Source of the DNA: Phoronis australis | Lineage: Eukaryota; Phoronida; Phoronidae | Direction: 5' to 3' | Length of the DNA: 64,000 nt | Assembly (NCBI GenBank): GCA_002633005.1 | Contig: NMRA01000321.1 | Coordinates: 209,509 to 273,508 of the forward strand | The notes under the pieces: model-generated | What the model was told of the DNA's origin: nothing | Seen by the model: the letters and a program-made list of their open reading frames with translations, nothing else | Databases searched by the model: none | Translations under genes and position numbers: made by a program | In this document: piece after piece, positions 31,862-41,705 of the stretch | How positions within the stretch are numbered: the first letter of the stretch is position 1 | How the letters are laid out: each line of letters begins with the position of its first letter

Positions 31862-33046
31862 CGTAAAGGAGAATGCCACCCGATTTAATTAGCCTTTTAC
31901 CGTCTTAATCGCTCTGTATCCACATTGCCTCTTATACGGTCCACCACACCTTGCCGAGAGATGTCGCGTAACGTGTGAGGAAGGTGAGAAACGACGCAGC
32001 GACGTCGGTGGTTCGTCTGCAGACTGAATGCCGCTGTATTTCAGTGCATCGTTCCATCTTGTTCGAACTATGAAGCTGCGAAGAAAGTGTGTATACGTGT
32101 ATCATTTTTTCGACTTCCTCGAGAGCCTGAAATGCTTAGGAAGTGGCTCGCGGTAGTGAAGAATGAAAGGTATGTTGTCAATAGCAAGTGTGAGGTCGTA
32201 AACCATCTCCGTGTCTGTGGCGGGTATTTCGTCGACAGTGATTTCTCTGACAAATTCCGGCTTACCAAAGAACAATCCATACGTTCAGTTGCCTATGCAT
32301 GTTCACGGCGCCTCTCTAGTATTTCTAGATCAGTGTATTCCGGTTCGAACTGATAGCCTGTGAAGCCTAACGATCCGACCCGTGAAGTCTTCGTCGGATG
32401 AGCTCTTGACTAAGTCGGGTTTGGCGCCGGGCGAGTTGCCATGTAAACGTTTATTATTCTGCGTTGTGTGTCAAAATGTATTATTCTCACCCTAAAATGA
32501 CCCTAACCGATGCTTATATGAAACTGAAACAAGACCTGTCTTATTAGATACAAAAATGCCTTGGAGTGCTCGTGAGTGCAAATGTTTTGAGAGGCCAGCA
32601 ATGAATAAACCACTTTCCGGCTTTTGACGGGGCACTGAGGCCGTGTGAGCGCATGCTAGAAAACTGTTGTGTAACAATTACTGGATTTTATATGCTATCG
32701 TCACATGTTAGGGGAATCTTTATTTAGAAATACAAATACATTATTCAGGTCATAGTTACTGTTCAACCTTTGCCCTGACGGTCTGTGGAAGGGAACCCGA
32801 CGTCGCGGCCCCCACAGGCAAGTAAATTTTCAGTTTCGTGGCTAATTCACATAAATAATTACGTGCACATAATTTCTTTTGCTCACTATTATAGTCTTTT
32901 CGTGACTGGAGGTTTAGTTTCCAACTCAAGCTGGTTTATGTCTGTGCCAGTCCCGGCGGCCGCGACGGGCAAGATCGGGTTCCGAGCCACTGGACGGGAT
33001 AACAAGCGTTTTGTGTGTTTAGAACCAAAAAATCACAAGTATAAAC
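31862..33046 (+). mobile_element. Second copy of the THAP-carrying repeat (3' end lost)
   Basis: Collinear with the minus-strand copy at 8149-9391 over its whole length. Shared landmarks are AAAGGAGAATGCCACCCGAT at the start, GTGAGGAAGGTGAGAAACGACGC, the THAP exon, the GCCCTGACGGT exon-like block and the GATAACAAGCGTTTTGTG block near the end. The start here is GTAA rather than TTAA. The similarity stops at about 33046, where a different repeat begins, so the far terminal repeat was lost or displaced. The two copies look roughly three-quarters identical by eye. Confidence 0.7.
32027..32290 (+). pseudogene. THAP-domain exon, better preserved copy
   Basis: The frame reads NAAVFQCIVPSCSNYEAARK, then FFRLPREPEMLRKWLAVVKN, and then HLRVCGGYFVDSDFSDKFRL. 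The C-x4-C pair, the F-x-L-P block and the K-W-L helix are all present. The second zinc pair is C-x2-Y in place of C-x2-H (CGGYF), so one ligand is missing. No ATG opens the frame in good context and no matching splice donor follows, so it is probably dead, or an exon of a spliced transposon gene. Confidence 0.65.
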
Positions 33047-33180
33047 TAGAAAAATTATTGTCACGGCGTGACAATAATGAACTCTGCGCGTGCGTATTAA
33101 AGGCATTGTTATGGGAAGTTACTGACAGCAACCCGCTTACCAATATGAAAAGGAATTCTATAAAATTATAGGAGTAATTA
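33042..33180 (+). repeat. Direct repeat, left copy, with 23-bp perfect palindrome
   Basis: Shares with 34206-34350 a palindrome (33055-33077: TTATTGTCACG, G, CGTGACAATAA), then CTCTGCGCGTGCGTATTA, TATGGGAAGTTACTGACAGC and ACCAATATGAAAAG. The copies are about 1.16 kb apart and bracket a tandem array. Confidence 0.8.
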
Positions 33181-34110
33181 CATGTTAATATTTTGATGAT
33201 TTTTCCACTAACTGACCTCATCCGGTGCACTGTGAACCCCGATGAGGGAATAATTGTAAAACCAATTTAAAGTGTGGTTGATGCTAAGAATCACAGAGGT
33301 TTTACTTTAAGCACTTAAGAATACAACATGAATGAATTGGTCAAACTTTCAGAAGAAAAATGCACCTAATGACCCAGAAATTAGAATTCAAACTCAATCG
33401 TATTTAGTAAACAGATTTGTAATTTTGAAGTCTCTAACTCAAACTTTTCATTTTGTACTCAATGACCTTTGACCTATTTTTTTCTGATTGGTTAGGCCTA
33501 TTGCGTAGTGAAGTAGGTTGTTCAATTGGCATGTTGACTTACACTAGTGTGCTGAAATTGAAAAGAATTCCGTGAAAAACGTAAGATATATAACATTTTG
33601 AACGTTAGATGACATTTGCACCAATTGACCCTATCCGGTGTATTATAAGCGTTTTTAGGAGAATTATTGCAAAGCCCAATGAGAAATGTGTTTAATGCTG
33701 AGAATCACAGTTGTCTAACGGTTGACACATCAGTATACTTGGAGAATGAAAAGGTCAAATTTTCAGAAGAAAAATGCACATAATGACCCCATGTTTGCAC
33801 TAAATGACCTGAAACTTTGGATTCCAAATTGAATTACCTGTGCCAATCAGACCTATGAATTCTAAGTGTCTAGCTCAAAATTGTAGTTTGCACCTATTGA
33901 CCTTTGACATGTTTAACCTGATTGGATGATCCGATTACTTAGAAAAGTAATTTTTAAATTGCCTTTTTGACTTATACCTGTGTACCTATTTTGTAAAAAT
34001 AGCTTTTAAAATAAAGAAGGAGTAGCATTTTGAAAATTACATGACCTTTGCACTAAATGACCTCTTCCGGTGCATTATGGTATATGATTATATAACGAAT
34101 CAAAATTTAT
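33160..34110 (+). repeat. Degenerate tandem array rich in TGACC half-sites
   Basis: Units of roughly 410 bp recur. Shared words include ATCCGGTG(C/T)A(C/T)T, GATGCTAAGAATCACAG / AATGCTGAGAATCACAG, CAGAAGAAAAATGCAC and TAATGACCC. TGACC occurs about ten times. One site at 33463-33475, TGACCTTTGACCT, is a perfect direct repeat with one-base spacing. Confidence 0.6.
33463..33475 (-). promoter_or_regulatory. Perfect DR1-type nuclear receptor word inside the repeat
   Basis: TGACCT-T-TGACCT reads AGGTCA-A-AGGTCA on the other strand, the consensus for RXR, HNF4 or PPAR-type heterodimer sites. A weaker TGACCTTTGACA lies at about 33898. It sits in a repeat array with no gene close by, so function is uncertain. 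Confidence 0.35.
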
Positions 34111-34205
34111 GTTCTGTCAAAACTCATATGCTGAATTTAGAGACTGTACCTGCACCCAATTTGGAGTTATTAAGCCTCAAAGTTGGTCGGAAAAAGAATA
34201 AGAAG

Positions 34206-34350
34206 AACTAGAAATATTATTGTCACGGCGTGACAATAACGGACTCTGCGCGTGCGTATTACTGGAATTATTATGGGAAGTTACTGACAGCAACCCATTT
34301 ACCAATATGAAAAGCATTTCTTTAAAATTGTAGGAGAAATTACACATTAA
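34206..34350 (+). repeat. Direct repeat, right copy, with 23-bp perfect palindrome
   Basis: Second copy of 33042-33180. The same palindrome is at 34217-34239. Both copies together bracket the array, resembling the terminal repeats of a non-autonomous element. Confidence 0.8.
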
Positions 34351-34736
34351 TTTTGATGACCTTTCCACTTACTTTCTGCATAGTAATTTTATCGAACTAT
34401 TATGATACTGCGTGTCCGATGTTATGTATAGAAGTTGCTCAGGATAGGTGTCCCGTGTCAACGGGTCGTTAACCCACTGCAGGCGTTTCTGAATGAATCT
34501 CACTTCCAACTTTGCGAAAATTCGAAAATGACGAATTTGATGCGGATTATTGTGTAGGTTCTGATGGCTTTTTGACATGTTTAAATGTCCTAAGAACTGT
34601 TGAAATCAAGCGCAACTAGGTATTTAGGTTATTTCCCTGTGACCTGCTTGAAAATGTCGTTTAGTTTATGTCCAGTTTTGATTAAATTTCGATTATCGCA
34701 TCTCAGAAATCAGGCCCGTAGGAAGGCAAAATTATT

Positions 34737-34751
34737 GGGGGGGGGGGGGNG
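34737..34751. other. Poly-G run with an assembly N
   Basis: A run of about 13 G is interrupted by an N at 34750. Probably an unresolved homopolymer. Confidence 0.9.
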
Positions 34752-34871
34752 GCACAAACCATTTCGACGTTGCCAAACACCCCCAACCCCCATCGTCACC
34801 CCCTCCGCCACCCTCCCGTGTTCACCCGATGCCACCATATCTGTACATAATCTCCCACGTCCGCCCTATTG

Positions 34872-35042
34872 GTAGGGACACAGTGGCGGACTTAGAGGTA
34901 GCCCAGGGGCCATGGCACCCCTAAAATTTTCCAAGATTCTATTTGGCTGTTCGGGTGAGCGAATTTCTGATGGGTAAAACCCTGGCTAATACTCTGCCCT
35001 TCCACCCCTCTAACTCAAAATCCTGAATGCGGTCCTGAGACA
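34872..35042 (+). repeat. Short interspersed repeat, copy 2
   Basis: Starts CAGTGGCGGACTTAGAGG and includes CCCCTAAAATTTTCCAAGAT, TCTATTTGGC, CTCTGCCCTTCC, AACTCAAAATCCTG and a CCTGAG end. It matches 43402-43565 along its length and 3105-3172 in part. Length of about 165 bp suggests a SINE or MITE; no RNA polymerase III boxes were identified. Confidence 0.65.
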
Positions 35043-38000
35043 ATCCCGGGGATGGAGCCATCAAGAGTTGAGTAACCGTGAACCAATTCAGAGAGTAAGA
35101 ATGGACCTAGGACCAGTACATTGACCAGTAGCGAGGAACTGCCTCAAGTAGCTACATTGTATAGCTGAGATCTAACAGCTTAAAAATACGAAATTCCTGA
35201 TGATCTAAACCTAGTTGCTGGTCAGCACAGGTGTGATTCACTTGAGACAGGCAGCTCGTACCTGGCTGCTCTAAGGTCAAGATTCGTTTTTTTGTGATCC
35301 AGTTTCGAGAATTTTTTTTCATCATGATCATTCTTTGATGGAGTTCCTTGAAAAGACGAGGTCCCGAAGTCCCTTGGGGTTGTTTCAAAATGCTTAGTTG
35401 AAACATGACCGGTAGTCCAATTTCTGGCGCCTGGGGAAAAGGATAGCGTGTCCCAAAAAATGTACATACTTCCTGAACGCCCGGAATTCCCATTCAGTTG
35501 CCGTGGATCACTGAGATTCTGCGCTGGCCTACTGCAAGGTCACATGATGTTTTTAACATGGTTACGTCAGTCATGGCGTGATAGCAATCAATTCAGTTTT
35601 GAAGAACAAAATTTCATTACTACTGGAAACAAAAAACACCAAGGAACTGCGAAGACAACTTTTCCAAGAAATGGGTTTAATTTCATTTACTTAAGGATTT
35701 TTAAAACCCTTTTTATCTACGGTTTGAGAGTCCAAATTTCATCAGTGTCTTTGAGAGTGATTTCAGATATGCAAAAATTGACGGGGATCGAATTATAGAG
35801 TTTTTCCAACTTCAGACTGCAATTAAATTCACTAAGACATCATCATTTCGAACAAGATCAACTTCTTATTTTCAAAAACCATCTGTGAATCTATCGATTT
35901 TTGTAGATTCATGAACAAGTAAATCAAAAGCAAACAAATTTGTTTATCAAAACGGAATGTTATAAACAATTTCCGCATACACAGGCCCGTAGGAAGGCTG
36001 AAATTAATCTATATTATGGTAATGACCACGGATTTAGATTGTCTATATTTATGTAGCGAGCTACGACAATTAGTATAACCAAAAATAGGAATTAGAGCCT
36101 GTACTTCGTCTAGCAAGTAGGTGAGACGAACTCTTTATAGAATATTTTTCTAATTGGATTTGATATGTCTTACAACTTAAAGTTTGTAATGCACCAAGGC
36201 CATTCAATGAATGTATATTGTGTTCATTGAAATATCTTTAGGCAATCATTAGTTTCATCAGAATGATTAAAATTTGACTTGCGACAATATTACGTAGCGT
36301 TTTAAGACACATGTTCATATTGACCTAATTCAGCATTTAATTCCAAAATTCAATGCGCCAACGCCACGGATATTTTTCAAGTTTGACATGTGTAACAACT
36401 AACTACACATGGTTTCTAGAACGTTCTAATGTTTCAATTTACGTTTAGCAACTGTAAGAGACGAAACTTGATGTAATTGCAGAAATTCAAAATCAGTAAT
36501 AGAATGGCTGCAGGACGGGATTGAACTGGAACCTTCTGGTACAACACTTCTGGGCGGCCGGTGGCACCAGTGGATTATTAATTAAAATGCGTTTGCCTGA
36601 CTTACTTGAGTGAATCTATGTAATATTTCTGATGTTAAAATGTTTAGTGCCGATCATCACGAATTGTTGTGTCGCCTCTCCCTCCCCCCCTCCTTCCCTC
36701 CGGAGAGGGTTCCGCACGAGACAAATCTTCCTCCATCCTAGCTACATGTACGCCCCTCAGGATGTACTCAGAAGTCCGTGCCCTGACTGTTGCTTACTTC
36801 TGTATGCATTATGTTGTACATTGCTCCTTGCTAGTTCAAAGGCTTAGTTTCCCCCCTCATATTTACCGTCAGTCTTAATGAACTTGTACGTAATACAATA
36901 GACACTGTATACTGTTCGTCTTCTTCATATTTTCTAAACTTAGAATATGTACATGTAATGCTTGTGTAAAAATGTTGCACCTCCAATTTGGTTGATATGA
37001 ATTCTGATGAGGCTGATCATCGTTCACATATATCAGTCTGATTATCGTTTACATCATTATTCTTAGGATCATTTTGGTCAGTGACAAGAATTCGTATAAA
37101 TTACTAGGGCCGATGAAAAAACTTATATCTTATATTACACCATTCGTTAATATTAATTCTTATCAACATGTTATAACATGTCATACCATTCGTAGAAATA
37201 GTCGAAACTAAACTATTTTAAAGAATCATTTGTAATAAATTTGATAACCATAATTGATTGTTTACACCTGTCATGCATCCTCAGAAATAATGCCTGTGTA
37301 CACTTGTGCACGCGCAGTTCAGTATAGTGCCTGTGCACACTTGCCGTGCACTCGCAGATATCAATGTATAAAGAGGGACAAATGGAGATATACAGGGTAC
37401 CCCGAACTGCTCCGCCGAGAGAGGGCACCGTCTGAAATGGGAGACCTTAAGATGAAAGGCTAAACATCATTAAGCTTGGAAAAAGTGACAGTTAATTCCA
37501 CCGTCGTGTGGTCCCAAAACGATGCAGGGAGTGACCTCATTCAACATGAAAGCACTATTTCTCAAAAACAGGAAAATAGAGGTAATCGATTCCAACATTG
37601 GGCCCTCTCTCTGTGAGCGGTCCCTAAGAATTTTTCAATAAAAACACAAAAATGTGTCCACTTGACTGTCATCAATGGCCTCCTTCAAGGGCGGGGCTCC
37701 TAAATATGAAAATATTTGTATTTTCAAATATCAGGAAATGCGCAGCAATTGTTGTTATCTGTCAGGTCATCAATTTTTCTCAAGTGATATACAGTTTCGA
37801 GAAAAAAATAAAGCGAAAGTTGTCTCCGTTATCCCTTGCCAGAGAGGGGCTTGTAAAAAAAATATATCTTGCATTTTTAAAATTGAATTATTGAATTTAA
37901 ACATCCAGCAAAATTAGTACACTCCACAAAAGATTCGCTTTACACATTTTCTCGATTTTTCGAAATATATGTGTGCGTTTAGACCACCTGTGCTGCAAGA

Positions 38001-38110
38001 ACGAAGACCCTCAGGCTAACGACAATGTCCTGTCCAAGTTCCTCAAAAGGTAAACCATGCACTGATGAAGATATGTTTAATGTTCTCTTGAATTTTCTCT
38101 CTTATCCGTT
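35043..38110. other. No recognised gene
   Basis: Open frames at 35152-35493 (-) and 35448-35798 (+) exceed 110 codons but lack a recognised domain, paired splice sites or repeat identity. A CCCAGCTC-type pyrimidine-rich run lies near 36670-36715. Nothing else is supported. Confidence 0.3.
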
Positions 38111-38114
38111 TTTC

Positions 38115-38776
38115 GCATTCTTTCTTTTCTCGACTGCCCCCGGCACCACGCCTATGTCGGTTGCCACGGTTTAACCTAGACGCCAGAAAAAACTGTTTTG
38201 GGGGGCGTGCCCCCCGTTTCCTGCGGCCCTGGAAATAGCTGATTAGATTCATATGAAACTCTCGTACACTATGCTTTTCCTACTGCACTTTAAAACGATG
38301 TTAGGATTAGGAGATGAGTTTTAACTGTTGCATGTTTGTATACGGTGCTGTAAACATAGGAATTTTGAGATTTTTATGAAAAATCCAATGTTTTATAAAC
38401 CGAAAATTAAATAGAGAACTGTAACGGCATTTTTGAGATTCCATNGCATTCTTTCTTTTCTCGACTGCCCCCGGCACCACGCCTATGTCGGTTGCCACGG
38501 TTTAACCTAGACGCCAGAAAAAAACTGTTTTGGGGAGCGTGCCCCCCGTTTCCTGCGGCCCTGGAAATAGATGATTAGATTCATATGAAACTCTCGTACA
38601 CTATGCTTTTCCTACTGCACTTTAAAACGATGTTAGGATTAGGAGATGAGTTTTAACTGTTGCATGTTTGTATACGGTGCTGTAAACATAGGAATTTTGA
38701 GATTTTTATGAACAATCCAATGTTTTATAAACCGAAAATTAAATAGAGAACTGTAACGGCATTTTTGAGATTCCAT
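38115..38776. repeat. Near-identical 330-bp duplication abutting at an N
   Basis: 38115-38444 and 38446-38776 differ by only a few substitutions and one A-run length change, and are joined by the single N at 38445. This is what two overlapping contig ends or two haplotypes look like when placed end to end. Probably an assembly artefact rather than a real tandem duplication. Confidence 0.8.
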
Positions 38777-38779
38777 CTT

Positions 38780-41100
38780 AAATATTGATATCAAATGAAA
38801 TTTAGTTATATGACTGATACCCTTGTTTGCTATGTATGTAGTCAATAATCATATTCTACAGACTTTCTGATATCAGAAAATACGTACTTCTATTGAGTTA
38901 ATTGAATTTATTTACCTGTTGTCTAAATACAAAGATGTACTAAGATTTGTCGATGAGGTCCTACATCACCTAAAAGCAGTAGTTACATGTACGTTGCAGG
39001 CTAAACAATGCCGTATTGGCTTTCAGGTTAATAAATAATTAGTTTCTGGGAATTTGTTAGCGTGATGGCGATTCAAGATGATAGATATTGTGAGACCGTT
39101 TTTAGTTGACGGTCTACATGTATAGTCGGGTATACAATGTAGTCATTGTACAACTAGGTGGGCACAAGCAGAAAGCCAGCCTACATGTAGTTCAACCATT
39201 GACCCTGAAGCTAACATGTGGTCCAACGACCACGCTGCCGACTAGGGTTAGGCTGTAATTACATGTAGATATACTACATGAGTTGAAATCGGTCTATGGC
39301 AACTTTTTACCTTCCTTAAGCAGATAAGTAGATTTCAAACTGAAAATCGGTATCAGGTCTGTTACTAAATTGCAAAAGTGTTTAAACTGTTCAGCCAAGA
39401 TTCACGGGAATCAACAAGTGATCGTTGCTAGTGACGTGTTGACGATACTTGATAATAAAATCCAATTTGCAACTGTTACTTTGCGACCAAGCTTTGTTCA
39501 ATAACATTATTTTATTTTTATTATTTTAAGTCTTAGAAATACGTGACAAGGGGTATTATGTGAATGGGTACTTAAATATACTGCACTGTAAATACAATGC
39601 ATTTGTATGTAACATTGTAAATTTAAATTGCAAATAACGAAAAATATCGACATCTGATTGTCGTTTTCTGAACTTCTAAGAGGCTTTAAATAAATGAAGA
39701 CATTCCTCAGCGTACTTCTGAGAATTGGAGAGAATCTGTGGTGTGTAGAAACTAAAGGAATAACAATTTTCCAAAACATAATTATGTTTATCATTAAGTA
39801 TTATAGATGTATTGCCAGAAAATGGAAAGCTGTCGATGAGGATATTGGAACGTAATCCTTTTACGGTCGAAGAAACGCATTTTTGAGATGTTTTTATCAT
39901 AGATGGGATAGACTTCTCGAAAAGCTTGATTTCGTTATTACGAACAGAAAATTCTCGCTGTTGTCTCACCTACGTGTTCATGTATTCGCCAAAATCACGA
40001 CTCCGCCAGCAAGGCGTTGGACTGAGATTTGGAATTCGATTCCGCGTTGAGACAGGTTTACTAAAACCACGCTCCTCACCAATAATGTCAATTTAAAATC
40101 GACGAATAGGCCAACACAAAAAACATCATATAAACAGAAAGCTGGGGATTAGTGTCCGGATATGTTCAACCGAGACTAGTTGACTCTAAGCCATTTATTT
40201 ACTGATAACAAGTATCATTCTGTCAATAGGCTTACTACCTGTATGAATCGATCTAAGTTAGAAGAAACTACTTTCAATTAATATTTAATGGGGTCTACAG
40301 GCCTGCGTTGTTAACCCACTTCAAGGGATTTTGTTTGTTATCGATATATTATTTCCAAATTCAAATAACATTTCCCATACAGAGTGAATTTATACACGTC
40401 GCTTAAAAACCGGCAGACTATTTGAACGGTGTGCATGCAAATCTATACATGTACAGTAAGACGAAATAATGATATATCAATTGACTCACTCCGAGCCATT
40501 TAATCCTTTATCGCCTACTAATACTCACTTGTAAATCGTATCTGAAAACGCGCTCTACAAACGGTACGTTCCCAATCTCTGTAAACACCAATCTATAACG
40601 AAACTGTCGGTGTTAAGATATGACCATTATATTACAGGTGCAGTACAAACATGCGATCAGGTTTATCATTTTGCCTGAATAAGTTTAGCAAAACACGTCG
40701 TATAATTTGATATCGTGAAGGAAAGCAAGTCGTACGCATGGCTATGTAAAGTGGCCATCTCTGTTATTGCTGTCTGGTCGGCAGAAAAGAGTTAAGGTAA
40801 TATCGTTTATACCTGTATTTGTAGAAATGAGTTCTGATTTTTAAAGTTACTATTCCGCAACAATACAAAGTTTTGCAATTGAGCAATTCGGCAGGGTAAA
40901 ATTCAGATATGAAATCTGCTTTGCAACGAACGCCGCTGAGGAAGGTACCGGTAATCGTATCATTTTATGATTTGCATGTGACTTAGGCGATTTGAAAATA
41001 TATTCATTGCCAAGCTATGTAGTAATTTCTTAATGAACATCGAGTTTGGCGAAAGACGTATGCACCAGCGTGCTTTTGTTGGAAAATAACTACGTGTACA
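38780..41100. other. No confident gene
   Basis: The minus-strand frame 39676-39969 is open for 97 codons in AT-rich DNA and ends with ILSNSQKYAEECLHLFKAS, which looks protein-like and continues in a shifted frame. It has no recognised family and may be a gene relic. A weakly tRNA-like stretch lies near 40000-40055. Confidence 0.3.
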
Positions 41101-41101
41101 A

Positions 41102-41161
<60 letters not shown>

Positions 41162-41236
41162 GTATGTCTATGTATGTGCATATGTATATGCATATGTATA
41201 TGTATATGTATATGTATATTTATATGTATACATTTG
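41102..41236. repeat. Compound microsatellite (CA)n then (TATATG)n-like
   Basis: About 26 CA units with one CG interruption run from 41102 to 41154, followed by TATATGTATGTC and several TATATG/CATATG hexamers. It lies about 470 bp upstream of the BTB-NPH3 coding start. Confidence 0.95.
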
Positions 41237-41705
41237 TAACGTAGATACAAATCCCTGCATGCACAGGGTGCCCTAAATATGAATTCACACTTCAGTACAA
41301 CGCCAGTTGAAATTCAGTTCGTGGATCAGACTGTACTGTATGGTTCTACCGTGCACGTGCGTGAGTCGTCTCGAGCTCTGTATCCAAGGAATGGCTAAAA
41401 AACTAATTAGTTTTGAATAACGAATATTTGTCGCGCTTTGCTAGTGGAGATGCATAAAAAAGAGAAAATCCTTCTCCCGAGTTTATAACCAAGAAATTAT
41501 TTTGGTTTCGGTCAACTCTCCATGAAACCAAACCAGTAATCTTAATGTCGTGTCAATAAACAAGGCAGATATTGTCATTTAACATGCGAGTATATTTTTG
41601 GGACACCCTATGTAACGAAGGGAACCAACTTAGGGGCTGCAACTGCTGCATATTCCTTCAACATTGCTCCTTATTTTTAATGCCGTTTACCATGCAGGTA
41701 TTGCC

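Noticed and set aside
35152-35798. Two open frames above 110 codons, opposite strands
   Set aside because: No recognised family, no paired splice sites, and the two share sequence at 35448-35493 on opposite strands.
39990-40060. tRNA-like stretch (AAGGCGTTGGACTG... GAATTCGATTCCGC)
   Set aside because: It resembles part of a Leu/Ser-type tRNA with an A-box and B-box-like word, but no acceptor stem or full cloverleaf could be formed. At most a decayed tRNA-derived SINE.
41102-41154. CRISPR-like or regulatory meaning of regular repeats
   Set aside because: Plain CA microsatellite; no spacer-repeat structure occurs anywhere in the window.
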